A stretch of DNA of 64,000 nucleotides, taken from the NCBI GenBank assembly GCA_934503195.1, contig CAKSVM010000004.1:9695-73694 (forward strand), written 5' to 3'. The DNA is from an uncultured Eubacteriales bacterium. GTDB taxonomy: Bacteria; Bacillota; Clostridia; Oscillospirales; CAG-272. The translations under genes and the position numbers were made by a program. The notes under the pieces were generated by a model that was given only the letters and a program-made list of their open reading frames with translations, was not told the DNA's origin and ran no database searches. This document shows positions 1 to 8,336 of this stretch, piece by piece (the stretch's first letter is position 1; every line of letters starts with the position of its first letter).

Positions 1-1351
1 CGGGATTTTCAGGCTTTCCTCCGAGCGCGAAGACGGCGGCCGCGCCGAATCTGTCCGAGGAGGTGAGTTTTTCAAGCTCCTCACGCGTTTCAGGAATCTT
101 TTCGGGAGTCCGATCCATGAATCCGTCAAGCAGACTGATGACCGAGTCGCGCTCGTAATAAACTCCATCCGCGCGGAGTGCCTCACGAACCTTTGAGCTT
201 TCAACCTCAGTAACCGGAATATTCTCTTTTATCGCGAAGAACGCGAGCTTCGCGGCCGCCTCGCCGAGACGCTCCATATCTTTTTTCATCCGAAGGCATC
301 CGCAAAGCTCGTCGCCGACCGAAATTCCCTTATCCGCGACGATGAGATTCGAAATTCCGCGCGGCGTCATCATCCCGGCCGTCACCGGAACGCTGATTCC
401 GAAGCCGCGCATCCTGCATCCGATCCACCAGAGCTTCTGTCCGAACGACACCGACATCAGATCCCCGCCGACGTGATCAATCGGAGAAAATCCGTAGAAA
501 AGCGGTTCTCCGGGAAGCTCCCCGCGAAGATACGGAATCAGATCAAGCGTCTCGCGGCCGTAAATCCGCTCGGCATCGCGGTACCCCGGCATCTCAGCGA
601 CGATCACCGTGCGGACTTTCTCACTGTATTTTTCGCGGAGAAAGGGCGGTTTTGCCCCGGTTTCGATGAGCATCCCGGAGAGTCTGTAGTCATCCTGAAG
701 CTCTGAGGTTCTGTTTCCGCAGGCGACCGGAAGGTTTCGGACGAGCTTTCCCGAGATTGCGGCGCAGGTTCTCGTGAACTTCATTCTCGCGGCGTCGCGC
801 TCGGTCCGGGTCGGAAGTCCCGCGCTCCGGACGACAATCTGATCTCCGGTCGAGTCGATTATAACCTTCGCCGCGATATTCACGCGCCCCGAGCCGTTAC
901 AGCACTCAACTCCGACGATCCGGTTGTCCTCGACGAAAACTCCTGTGACCGAGGTGTCAAAAAGCAGTCGACATCCGGCCTTTAACGCCTCGTCTTCAAG
1001 GACATACGCCTTCGCCGCGCCGTGGATGAATCGGCTTCCGATCTCGGATTTCTCTTCTCCGGTGTGCGCGAAGAATGAGTCGCAGAGCTTCTGCGCGCGA
1101 AGGTCTATCTTCTCAAAGCTTCCGCCCGGATTTCCCCACGAGTAGTCCCAGATTCCGCCGACGGTTCCGAGTCCGCCCGCCGAGCCGAGTACCTCGACTC
1201 CGATCGTGTCGAGTCCGCTTCCGGCTCCCGCGATCGCCGCCATCGCCCCGGCCGTTCCGAGTCCGGCGACCAGAAGTCCGCAGGAAAGCGCAAATTCGGG
1301 ACGGCACTCGCTCTTTTCGCATTTTCCGTTTACTATACGGCAGTAAAGCAT
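1..1351 (-). CDS. FAD-dependent oxidoreductase, partial (runs off the window)
   Basis: An open frame reads leftward from an ATG at 1351 to the window edge, about 450 codons with no stop, so the C-terminus is missing. A dinucleotide-binding motif G-L-G-T-A-G lies near residue 32, followed by alanine-rich helix and Gly-rich stretches, as in the FAD_oxidored family (PF12831-like), whose members are often found beside glycan-use genes. The substrate cannot be told. A GAGGAGG-type ribosome site precedes the ATG. The start lies 19 bases inside the end of the upstream gene (1333-2070), so the two are probably translationally coupled. The family call is from motif and layout only. Confidence 0.75.
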   Translation of the reverse strand, partial: MLYCRIVNGKCEKSECRPEFALSCGLLVAGLGTAGAMAAIAGAGSGLDTIGVEVLGSAGGLGTVGGIWDYSWGNPGGSFEKIDLRAQKLCDSFFAHTGEEKSEIGSRFIHGAAKAYVLEDEALKAGCRLLFDTSVTGVFVEDNRIVGVECCNGSGRVNIAAKVIIDSTGDQIVVRSAGLPTRTERDAARMKFTRTCAAISGKLVRNLPVACGNRTSELQDDYRLSGMLIETGAKPPFLREKYSEKVRTVIVAEMPGYRDAERIYGRETLDLIPYLRGELPGEPLFYGFSPIDHVGGDLMSVSFGQKLWWIGCRMRGFGISVPVTAGMMTPRGISNLIVADKGISVGDELCGCLRMKKDMERLGEAAAKLAFFAIKENIPVTEVESSKVREALRADGVYYERDSVISLLDGFMDRTPEKIPETREELEKLTSSDRFGAAAVFALGGKPENP

Positions 1352-2070
1352 TTTCTTCCCTCCTCAAAAGCGGCGTCGGCGTTTTCGTACGCGGCCGACT
1401 GGACATATATAATTCCGTCCGACTCAGACATTCCTTTTTCTCCCCTGATATCGGTTTCATGCGCCGCCGCGGCGATTTTCCAACCGGGCGAAAGCTCCGC
1501 GATCCCCTTTTCAAAGCGCGACAAAGCCTCGATCCGGGGGGACGCTATGCCTTCCGAAAGCCTCAACGAGAGAAATCCCTCCGAAGCGAATCCGCCCGGA
1601 AAAGCCTCAAAGCCGTCGCAGAAAAGCCCGCCATCCCCCTCCGTCCTAGCGCAGATGAGATTATATCTCCGCCCGCCCGAGTGCGCGCGGGTGTCGATCA
1701 CCCTTTCGCAGATCACGCTCCCGAAGCCGTTAGTACTGAAATATCCGACCTCAAAAAGTCCGCCATCGCGTTTTATCTCCGTCACGCGGCAGCAGAGCAG
1801 CATACCCGCACCCGAATCTCTGAGAAGTCCGCACATTACCGCGTCAAGCGCGGGAGTCGAAACTCCTTTTCCGACAAGTCCGCGCCTCATAAGCTCGCAG
1901 GCGACGATTCCGCCGGATTTCACCGCTTCCATCGGCCGGAGAGTCCGCGTGTAATCCGACGCGAGATCGGCTCCGTTGTCGATAAGAACCACACTCTCTC
2001 CGCCCTCATAAGCGATTCCGCAGCCAAGCGTCGTCGCGCCGAGAACGGCGATCTTGAATTTTTTCGTCAT
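1333..2070 (-). CDS. FAD-oxidoreductase-like companion protein, 245 aa
   Basis: The protein opens with a Rossmann-like strand and loop (VLGATTLGCG) and an acidic residue at the end of the second strand (VVLIDNG), as in FAD-binding oxidoreductases, but at 245 residues it is about half the usual length. It could be a nucleotide-binding half protein or a partner of the FAD protein whose start it overlaps by 19 bases. No signal peptide or membrane segment is visible. The gap to the acetyltransferase gene upstream is about 100 bases, so it may belong to the long leftward operon from 7208 or have its own promoter. The function is unknown; the overlap with a clear FAD enzyme is the best clue. Confidence 0.65.
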   Translation of the reverse strand: MTKKFKIAVLGATTLGCGIAYEGGESVVLIDNGADLASDYTRTLRPMEAVKSGGIVACELMRRGLVGKGVSTPALDAVMCGLLRDSGAGMLLCCRVTEIKRDGGLFEVGYFSTNGFGSVICERVIDTRAHSGGRRYNLICARTEGDGGLFCDGFEAFPGGFASEGFLSLRLSEGIASPRIEALSRFEKGIAELSPGWKIAAAAHETDIRGEKGMSESDGIIYVQSAAYENADAAFEEGRKCFTAV

Positions 2071-2168
2071 AAATATAACTCACTTTCTTTTTTCGCGCCG
2101 GGTAGACGCGCTGTTTTCGCGGGTGTGTGAGAGAAGCGGCAGTGCCGAAGACCCACGATATATGAAGG

Positions 2169-2693
2169 CTATCTGAGCTTCTTCGTAAAATAAAGATTCA
2201 GGCAGTCGTCATTCATATATTTTTCATAAGGCGCGCATGGGACGTCGTCATAATAAACTCCCGTGCCGTCCGGGATATATCCGCGTTTCACATACATTCT
2301 CTGCGCGCTGCCGTAGCCGCTGTGAAGTCCGACTCCGAGATATACGATATCCGAGTACTCAGAAGCCAACTTTTCCGCGGCGTCCATGAGTAAGCTTCCG
2401 ATCCCGCGTCCGCGGAACTTTTCAAGTACGCCGAAATCGACGATTTCCGGAGGTCCGCGAAGCTTGGCCGGGCCGAATCCCGAGCTTTTATAGACATTCA
2501 CATATCCGGCCGGAGCCGATTCAAAGAGCGCGCAGAGCGCGATCGCGCGTCCGGATTCGGCGTCTTCAAGCCTTGTGAGATATTTCTCGATAGACGCGTC
2601 CCAGCCCTGTCTGATTTCGCCCTCGGTGATAACCTCGGCATATTCGTATGTAAGGTCGCGTATCGACACTTTTTCGTCTTCGTAGTAAATCAT
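2169..2693 (-). CDS. GNAT-family N-acetyltransferase
   Basis: This 174-residue protein has the acetyl-CoA pyrophosphate-binding signature R-G-R-G-I-G-S-L-L near residues 97-105 and the usual GNAT strand order around it. GNAT enzymes move an acetyl group from acetyl-CoA to an amine; the acceptor here is unknown. Its ATG overlaps the stop of the MutS-like gene upstream by 4 bases (ATGA), making it the last tightly coupled gene of the operon that starts with the AraC gene at 7208. The context (MutS-like ATPases and a membrane protein) suggests a role other than plain antibiotic resistance, but nothing in the sequence names it. Confidence 0.8.
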   Translation of the reverse strand: MIYYEDEKVSIRDLTYEYAEVITEGEIRQGWDASIEKYLTRLEDAESGRAIALCALFESAPAGYVNVYKSSGFGPAKLRGPPEIVDFGVLEKFRGRGIGSLLMDAAEKLASEYSDIVYLGVGLHSGYGSAQRMYVKRGYIPDGTGVYYDDVPCAPYEKYMNDDCLNLYFTKKLR

Positions 2694-4156
2694 CTTAATT
2701 CCTTTCCGCCGATTCGTCCAACATGATCAGTTCCGAATTCGAGAACCGCCGCCTCGCCGTCCCTCATCAGCGGGAAAAGCTCAGCCGTCATGTGGGTAGT
2801 GATCACATAATCCGCGCCGATCCGCGAAAAATATCTCATCAGCCCGTGAAGTCCCGCCGCGCCCTCCTTGTACGCCGTCGTCTGGAAAGGCTCGTTGAAA
2901 AGCACAAGCGAATCCGAGAGATCCGAATCCACAAGCCCCGCGACCTTTCTTACCTCCTCCTCAAAGCCGCCGAAGGCGGGCGGAGCGTCGTTTTTCGGGG
3001 CATCATCGTTTCCGCCCGCGAAAAGGATCACGATCCGGCGGTATATCCGCGTTCCGAAGCCCTTCGCCGGAACCGGAAGCCCGGCCTGCGCCAGAAGCGT
3101 AGCCGCGGCGAGCGACGTCAGAAACACCGTCTTACCGGAATTGTTCTTTCCGTAAATCACGATATTCCGGGTGTCCGGAATACTCTGCGGCACGATGTCC
3201 GCAAGGTTTTCACACTTTACGATAATGTCCGGCGGATACAGACAGTCGATGTTCCGCGCGCCGAAGGTCGGGAAGGAGACCGGAATCCCGCGCTTTTTGA
3301 GATATCCGACATAAGATATTGCGCATTCGTAGAAATCGAGGTCGGCCGAGAGATCCGCGAAGGCTCCGAGAAGCTGTCCCGAAGCGTTGTCAAGCTCGGA
3401 CGCGAGAAACGAGAACGGAATCGCCGCGAGCTTTTCATAGATTTCACGCCCGTATGTGCCGAACGCGACGCGGCCGTTGTCAGGCGGTGCGGCGCGCTCC
3501 TCTTTTCTCCTGAAAATCGAGCGTTTTTCCGGCTTTTTCAGCGTGAAGTGATGTTCGCAGAGTTCTGCCCCGACAACGCCACCGTCGCCGAGTTTGATTC
3601 TCACATCGGTCGGAAGGATCGACTCGCGGTATTCGAGCATTCCGCAGAGCTTCTGGAGCTTCGCGAATTCCTCTTTGCCACAGAATTCCAAGTGCTTTCC
3701 GAAGAAATCCGAAAGTCCGCGAGACTTAACACCGCAGGAGGAATATCCGGCGAGCGTCCGGATTTTTCCGAGAATATCGCAGAGAATCCCGGCCGAAACG
3801 CGGCATCCGGCCTTCATCACGTCCGGGGAAAGCCCCGTGACGCCGCTGACCGAATTCTTCATCCGCTCGCGCTTTGCCGTCATGAAATTCCTTTTCGTAC
3901 GGTCAAACTCGTCCGAGACCTCGCGTATCCGCTCAAAAAGCCCCGGATGGTCAAGAAAATCGGTCAGAATCTCCTGTCTGTAGCTGATCTCATCCGGATT
4001 TGTGAGCGGCGACGACACGACGCCAAGAAAATTCCCGGTTTTTTCAGCGTCGATCATAAAAACCGAAAAAACCTCGTCAAGCTTCGCGGCGCGGCAGATT
4101 TCGCGGTCTCCCGGAAGCTCCGGGCGGTCACTCAGATAAAGCAGATCAAATTTCAC
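2690..4156 (-). CDS. MutS-like ATPase, second of a tandem pair
   Basis: About 488 residues. The C-terminal third is a MutS-type ABC ATPase: Walker A GKNNSGKT with Lys near 342, a Walker B-like strand ending in Asn421-Glu422 (LFNEPF; classical MutS has Asp-Glu), and a TTH switch histidine. The N-terminal part looks like the helical MutS core; there is no room for mismatch-reading domain I. I chose the GTG at 4156 because an AGGAGAGG site sits just upstream; an ATG at 4192 would also be open. It overlaps the first MutS-like gene by 11 bases and the acetyltransferase by 4. MutS-like proteins of this small type in Clostridia are poorly characterised, so a repair role should not be assumed. Confidence 0.75.
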   Translation of the reverse strand: MKFDLLYLSDRPELPGDREICRAAKLDEVFSVFMIDAEKTGNFLGVVSSPLTNPDEISYRQEILTDFLDHPGLFERIREVSDEFDRTKRNFMTAKRERMKNSVSGVTGLSPDVMKAGCRVSAGILCDILGKIRTLAGYSSCGVKSRGLSDFFGKHLEFCGKEEFAKLQKLCGMLEYRESILPTDVRIKLGDGGVVGAELCEHHFTLKKPEKRSIFRRKEERAAPPDNGRVAFGTYGREIYEKLAAIPFSFLASELDNASGQLLGAFADLSADLDFYECAISYVGYLKKRGIPVSFPTFGARNIDCLYPPDIIVKCENLADIVPQSIPDTRNIVIYGKNNSGKTVFLTSLAAATLLAQAGLPVPAKGFGTRIYRRIVILFAGGNDDAPKNDAPPAFGGFEEEVRKVAGLVDSDLSDSLVLFNEPFQTTAYKEGAAGLHGLMRYFSRIGADYVITTHMTAELFPLMRDGEAAVLEFGTDHVGRIGGKELR

Positions 4157-5579
4157 GCGTTTCACCTCTCCTTTCGAGCGAATCGGAATCAAGGCGGTAC
4201 TTTTTCAGGATATCTAGCGCGTAGGAACCCTCTCCGGGACGCGATTTCACGACGCGGAAGGTGCGCTCGTTCGATTCACCGTCGACCATCGCGCGGAGAA
4301 GTCCGAAATCCTTCGTGTACGCGACTCCGGCGAAATGCGTAACGAAAAGCCCGGACGCGCCTTTTTGCGTAAGCTTTCCGGCCATTTCGAGCGCGCGCTC
4401 CGAGCCGAGCGAATCGTTAGTCCCCGCGAACGCCTCGTTTATCAGCACGAAGCTCTCGGCGTCGGCCGTGTCGGTTATCGCGTCGGCACGCTGGCACTCG
4501 TCGACAAAGCGTCCGGTCGAGATCGAAAGCTCGTCGGCCGGAAAATGCGTAAAAAGCTTCCGGAATGGATAAATCTCCGCTTTTTCGGCGAAAATCGGCG
4601 CGCCGCCGAGGAAAAGTATCAGATTCACGCCTACAGCGCGGAGAAAGGTCGTCTTGCCTCCACCGTTCGCGCCGACAACAAACGAGAATCTGTATCTATC
4701 CGAAAGCTCCGCGTCGTTCGGTACGATCCTTCCCGAGTCGATCAGCGTCACGTCAAAGAGCTTTTCGGCCGTGAATTCATGTTCTGACGAAATCTCCGGA
4801 AAGCAGACCGGAATTCCCTTCTCCCGTGCTTTTTTCGAAAGCTCCGCGAGATTCAGGAAGAAATCGAACTCCCGTATAAGCCCGGCAAGCTCATCGACCT
4901 CGGCTTCAAGAAAGGAAATCCGCGGGTCGTTATCGGTGACCTTCCCGGCAAAGTCGGGGAAAAGCCGGGTCACCGCGTCCTCCAGCGTCTTTTCGGAACC
5001 GAGCCTCGGCCCTGTGTCGGCGAGCGGTTCGAGTCCGAGCTTTGTCTCATATTCACGCAGTTCTGTGAGATATCCCGGATCTTCGGCGCGGGTGAGCGTC
5101 GTTTCCGAGGAGAACGTCAGGACGAATTCCGATGAGCGCGAGAGCTTTTCGCGCGTGTCCGAGACGAACTCCGAAACCGCGCTTCTCCGCTCCGGCAGAA
5201 TATCCGCCGCGTTCGATGAAATCCGGTCGGTAAGTCCGCATCCATGAAGCTCCGTGAGCCTTTCAAGGCAGGTGAGATATTTCTCGGCCACAAGCACGCG
5301 CGAAAGCGCGCGGGTGAGAATCCCCTCGCGGAGCTTATAACGCTTATATTCGTCGCGGAGCAGGTCAAGCTCGCGCCTCGCGTCAGAAAACCGCGTGGAA
5401 TATTCAGGATTTTCAAGGAGACTGAAAAGCTCCTGCCGCCTTTTTATCTCGTCCGCGCCGGGAAGCCCAGCGAGAACCGAAAGCGTACTCTCGGGGAGAA
5501 TCGACGAAAAGCGCAGATCCGAAAACACGTTTTCGGGGATCACATTATCCGCGAAGTCAGATAAAAGCCGTCCGATCAT
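4146..5579 (-). CDS. MutS-like ATPase, first of a tandem pair
   Basis: About 477 residues. The ATPase domain carries Walker A GANGGGKT (Lys near 309), a strand ending Asn381-Glu382 followed by AFAGT (the place of DE-x-GRGT in MutS), and a THF histidine motif. The first 280 residues are helical and charged, like the MutS core and lever; the mismatch-binding and connector domains are absent. The ATG at 5579 is chosen because AAGGAG lies 7 bases upstream; the open frame continues to 5603. It overlaps the membrane-protein gene by 23 bases and the second MutS-like gene by 11. The two paralogues are divergent in sequence, which fits a heterodimer. Confidence 0.75.
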   Translation of the reverse strand: MIGRLLSDFADNVIPENVFSDLRFSSILPESTLSVLAGLPGADEIKRRQELFSLLENPEYSTRFSDARRELDLLRDEYKRYKLREGILTRALSRVLVAEKYLTCLERLTELHGCGLTDRISSNAADILPERRSAVSEFVSDTREKLSRSSEFVLTFSSETTLTRAEDPGYLTELREYETKLGLEPLADTGPRLGSEKTLEDAVTRLFPDFAGKVTDNDPRISFLEAEVDELAGLIREFDFFLNLAELSKKAREKGIPVCFPEISSEHEFTAEKLFDVTLIDSGRIVPNDAELSDRYRFSFVVGANGGGKTTFLRAVGVNLILFLGGAPIFAEKAEIYPFRKLFTHFPADELSISTGRFVDECQRADAITDTADAESFVLINEAFAGTNDSLGSERALEMAGKLTQKGASGLFVTHFAGVAYTKDFGLLRAMVDGESNERTFRVVKSRPGEGSYALDILKKYRLDSDSLERRGETREI

Positions 5580-6138
5580 TCTGAATCTCCTTTTCAATAT
5601 CACTTATAAGTTTTGAAAGCGACGCGATATACATTTCGTTCACCGTCTCGCCCGCGCTGATTATCCGCTGTTCCGACTTCGATTGGTAATTTATCTGCAT
5701 ACAGACCGGATGCACAAGCAGAACCGGGACAAATCGCTTTCCGTACCACTCATCGTCAAAATTATGCCGGAAATCTATCGAAAGCGGCTTTTTCGCCGAG
5801 TCGACCGGAATCCGCGAAAACATTCCGGCCGCGAAGGCGATGTAATTCCGTATAATATACTCCGAGTCGTCGGTCAGAATAAGCTCGGATCTCCGGCTCT
5901 TCATCTCAAAAAGCTTGACCGCGCGGATGGTTCCGGCCGTTTCAAGACAGAAATCGCATTTTTTCCCGATTCTCAGCCCGAAAAGCCAGAGCGGACGCGT
6001 TTTATGGAGCTTTACCCTTCCATCGGCGCAGAGCTTTCTTATCCTGATTGCGAGACTGACACGCTTGAATATCACTCTGATATACGGAAAGAGATATATA
6101 ATAACCGCGATAATCACGGCAATGAGAAGTGTTTTCAT
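5557..6138 (-). CDS. Unknown membrane-anchored protein, 193 aa
   Basis: I do not recognise this protein. Residues 3-25 form one strong hydrophobic segment with a basic patch after it, consistent with a single N-terminal membrane anchor and a cytoplasmic body of about 165 residues. The body has one CDFC pair of cysteines and no enzyme motif that I can see. Its ATG overlaps the AraC stop by 4 bases, and its end overlaps the first MutS-like gene by 23 bases, so it is made in step with both. It may tether the MutS-like ATPases to the membrane, but that is inference from position only. Confidence 0.7.
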   Translation of the reverse strand: MKTLLIAVIIAVIIYLFPYIRVIFKRVSLAIRIRKLCADGRVKLHKTRPLWLFGLRIGKKCDFCLETAGTIRAVKLFEMKSRRSELILTDDSEYIIRNYIAFAAGMFSRIPVDSAKKPLSIDFRHNFDDEWYGKRFVPVLLVHPVCMQINYQSKSEQRIISAGETVNEMYIASLSKLISDIEKEIQNDRTAFI

Positions 6139-7208
6139 TCAACTGATCTCCTTTCGTTCGTCTGATCATCACAGGCCTTCCTTCGCGCCTCGTCGCGCCA
6201 TTCCTTCGGCGAGAGATTCTTGACTCTCCGGAATATCCTGTGAAAATGCTCGTTCGAGTTGAATCCGACCCTGAGTCCGATCTCGGTCACGGTGAGGTCG
6301 GAGGTCGCGAGAAGTTTCGCGGCCGCCTCGATCCGCGCGTCGTTTATAAGCCCGGTAAAGGTCTTCCCGGTCGCGGTCTTTATGATGCTGCAAAACTGAC
6401 TGCGCGAATATCCGGCCGCCGATGCGGCCTCGTTCAGCGTCAGCGTCGCGTAATTCTCTCGGATATTGTGTATCATGCTTCCGACCGTCGCGCCTCGCCT
6501 TATGTCGTCGCTGACAAGCCGCGCGGTGCCGACGTATTTCCGCATCAGGCGGCAGAAGAACTCGGTCAAAAGCGCGTCAAGGAAGGTCGGCGAATAGGCT
6601 TCACGGTTTATGACCTCGCGGTAGAGCTTGAGGATTGTCTCCTTCAGCTCGCGGTCGTCCGGCGCGGCGAAAAGCACGTAGCTCTCGGGGCAGCCGCAGT
6701 AGATCGAGCTTCTGAAGAAGTTCGAGAGCAGGTTATCCTCGCCGATTATCGAGAAGAACGCGCGGTCAAAGGTCGATTTTCTGACATAGAGCTTGATTAT
6801 GTGGCAGTCGTCGGAAAAGACGTTGAGTCTGTGATGAGTCTTTGGCGCGAGGAGGAGAATATCGCCGTTTTTCAGCGGAAGATCGCCGCCGTGAAGCGTT
6901 ATCGTGCATTCGCCGCCAAGGCAGTGGCAGAGCTGAAAATAGTCGTGGCAGTGGATCTCATGAAAATCGTATCTGAAATGGTGCGTGACGTAGATATTCG
7001 TCATCCAGAAATCGCGCTCCAGCTCCCGCGTCGGATGCTCCCAGAAGGGTTCCAGCACGCCGGAAAGCCAGAGCTCACGGAAAAGAAGTTCGAATTTATT
7101 GAACTTTGTCACGTATTCCTCAACCTCTGAGATGTCATCGAATCTGAGCGTTTCGCGGGTCTCAAGAAAATCAGTCAGTATATCGGCCTTTCTGTCGCGC
7201 TTTTCCAT
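6135..7208 (-). CDS. AraC-family regulator, first gene of the MutS-like operon
   Basis: 357 residues. The C-terminal 100 residues contain the two helix-turn-helix units of the AraC/XylS family (LTLNEAASAAGYSRSQF, then LTVTEIGLRVGFNSNEHFHRIFRR). The middle holds a cupin-like sensor strand set with His residues (HEIHCHDYF). About 70 extra N-terminal residues precede it, which is longer than the other AraC proteins here. A GGAGGTGG site lies upstream of the ATG. It is encoded in the operon it leads, unlike the other AraC genes here, and is divergent from the secreted protein gene at 7371, so it may control both sides. The effector is unknown. Confidence 0.9.
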   Translation of the reverse strand: MEKRDRKADILTDFLETRETLRFDDISEVEEYVTKFNKFELLFRELWLSGVLEPFWEHPTRELERDFWMTNIYVTHHFRYDFHEIHCHDYFQLCHCLGGECTITLHGGDLPLKNGDILLLAPKTHHRLNVFSDDCHIIKLYVRKSTFDRAFFSIIGEDNLLSNFFRSSIYCGCPESYVLFAAPDDRELKETILKLYREVINREAYSPTFLDALLTEFFCRLMRKYVGTARLVSDDIRRGATVGSMIHNIRENYATLTLNEAASAAGYSRSQFCSIIKTATGKTFTGLINDARIEAAAKLLATSDLTVTEIGLRVGFNSNEHFHRIFRRVKNLSPKEWRDEARRKACDDQTNERRSVE

Positions 7209-7227
7209 ACAACCACCTCCGTTTTAC

Positions 7228-7256
7228 ATTATATCATACTTTTTGTGTATTTGCAA
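7228..7256 (-). promoter_or_regulatory. Promoter of the AraC/MutS-like operon with overlapping palindrome
   Basis: On the minus strand TTGCAA (7251-7256) is followed after 17 bases by TATAAT (7228-7233), just upstream of the AraC ATG at 7208. A perfect 6-bp inverted repeat, ATTTGC-AA-GCAAAT (7249-7262), covers the -35 box and is a plausible operator for autoregulation. Confidence 0.7.
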
Positions 7257-7297
7257 GCAAATCGGAAAATAAATCAATGTTTTCGGAAAAATATCAA

Positions 7298-7326
7298 TGA
7301 ACAAATCAAAAATGATATGGTATAAT
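7298..7326 (+). promoter_or_regulatory. Possible promoter of the secreted-protein gene
   Basis: TATAAT at 7321-7326 lies 45 bases before the ATG at 7371. The -35 match 17 bases upstream (TGAACA) is weak, so an activator such as the divergent AraC protein may be needed. Confidence 0.45.
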
Positions 7327-7370
7327 AGACACACAAGAAACCGGATTTCCGGAAAAAAGGAGAACAAATC

Positions 7371-8249
7371 ATGAAAAAAGCACTCACATCGACCCTCGCG
7401 GCGGTGATGTCGACCGCGCTAATCGCGTCGGCGTTCATCGTCCCCGCAAGCGCGGCAAACTCGGTAAAGCTCGGCGCGAACGCCGAAAAGGTCACGGCTA
7501 CGATCACCGCCGTCGGCGACAAGAAACCGACTCTCGACGGAAAGATCTCCGACGGAGAGTATCAGGAGATCAAGTACACCAAGGACGACATGATGTACTT
7601 AGGCTATGACGACGCGAGAATGGCCGAGATGGAAAAGCGGAACGTGAAGCTCTACGCCGCTTATTCGTCCGACACGGTTTACATCGGCGTCACAGTCGAC
7701 ACGCCCGATTTCATTCAGGAAAGCGCGGACGGAAACGGAATGTGGCAGTACAACTGTCTCCAGCTCTGCGGTGCTAAGATCACCGAGACCGAGGCAAAGA
7801 CCCGCGCCGAGCTCGGCTACACTTTGAGCTCCAAAGACGGAAAGCTCCTCTTCGCCAACTATTCGAGCGGATATCTGAAGGACTACAAGGCCGACACCAC
7901 CGGAAAGGATTTCGCGGTAAAGAATGACAAGGGCGTCACGACCTATGAAGTGGCGATGCCCGCGGCGGCCTTCGGCGCGGACAGCCTCAAGAAGGGCGAC
8001 AAGATAAAGCTCGACATCACGATCGTACTCAGCGAATCGGGATCGAAGCCGGCGGTCATCGAGTGGGCGCAGGGCTGCTACGTCGCGAAGGACGTGAACA
8101 AGTTCGCGACCGTCACCTTAGGCGACAAGATCGAGACAAAGAAGCCGACGACTCCGTCCGCCGCTCAGACTCCCGACATGATCGCCTTCGCGCTCCTCAC
8201 CCTCACCGCCTCGGCGGGCGCGGCTTACGCGTTCGGCAAGAAGCGATAA
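7371..8249 (+). CDS. Secreted, surface-anchored protein with a DOMON/CBM9-like domain
   Basis: 292 residues with a classical signal peptide (residues 1-28, ending ASA). The motif PTLDGKISDGEY near residue 50 starts a beta-rich region like the DOMON/CBM9 fold that binds sugars or haem at the cell surface. The C-terminus has a Thr/Pro stretch (KPTTPSAAQTPD), a hydrophobic helix and a GKKR tail. This resembles a sortase or membrane anchor, though a true LPxTG is absent. A GGAG site precedes the ATG. It is divergent from the AraC/MutS-like operon and ends in a strong terminator, so it is a single-gene unit. Ligand unknown; surface sugar sensing or binding is the likeliest role. Confidence 0.75.
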   Translation: MKKALTSTLAAVMSTALIASAFIVPASAANSVKLGANAEKVTATITAVGDKKPTLDGKISDGEYQEIKYTKDDMMYLGYDDARMAEMEKRNVKLYAAYSSDTVYIGVTVDTPDFIQESADGNGMWQYNCLQLCGAKITETEAKTRAELGYTLSSKDGKLLFANYSSGYLKDYKADTTGKDFAVKNDKGVTTYEVAMPAAAFGADSLKKGDKIKLDITIVLSESGSKPAVIEWAQGCYVAKDVNKFATVTLGDKIETKKPTTPSAAQTPDMIAFALLTLTASAGAAYAFGKKR

Positions 8250-8292
8250 TCCCAGTAAGCCATAAATCAGCATAAATCTTTTTCATTGCGAA

Positions 8293-8329
8293 GCTCCCCG
8301 CGCCGGAACCGGCGCGGGGAGCGATTTTT
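8293..8329 (+). terminator. Intrinsic terminator of the secreted-protein gene
   Basis: A perfect 14-bp stem, GCTCCCCGCGCCGG with its complement, has a two-base AA loop and is followed by GATTTTT. It can also work for the leftward Smr fragment at 8337-8597. Confidence 0.9.
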
Positions 8330-8336
8330 GTATGTG

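Noticed and set aside
1075..2130. 351-aa plus-strand frame over the FAD-oxidoreductase genes
   Set aside because: Arg/Ser-rich with no motif; it is the opposite strand of two genes with ribosome sites and family motifs. GC-rich codon use leaves antisense frames open.
2723..4342. 539-aa plus-strand frame over the second MutS-like gene
   Set aside because: No recognisable domain, Arg/His-rich, and the minus strand has Walker A, Walker B and coupled starts.
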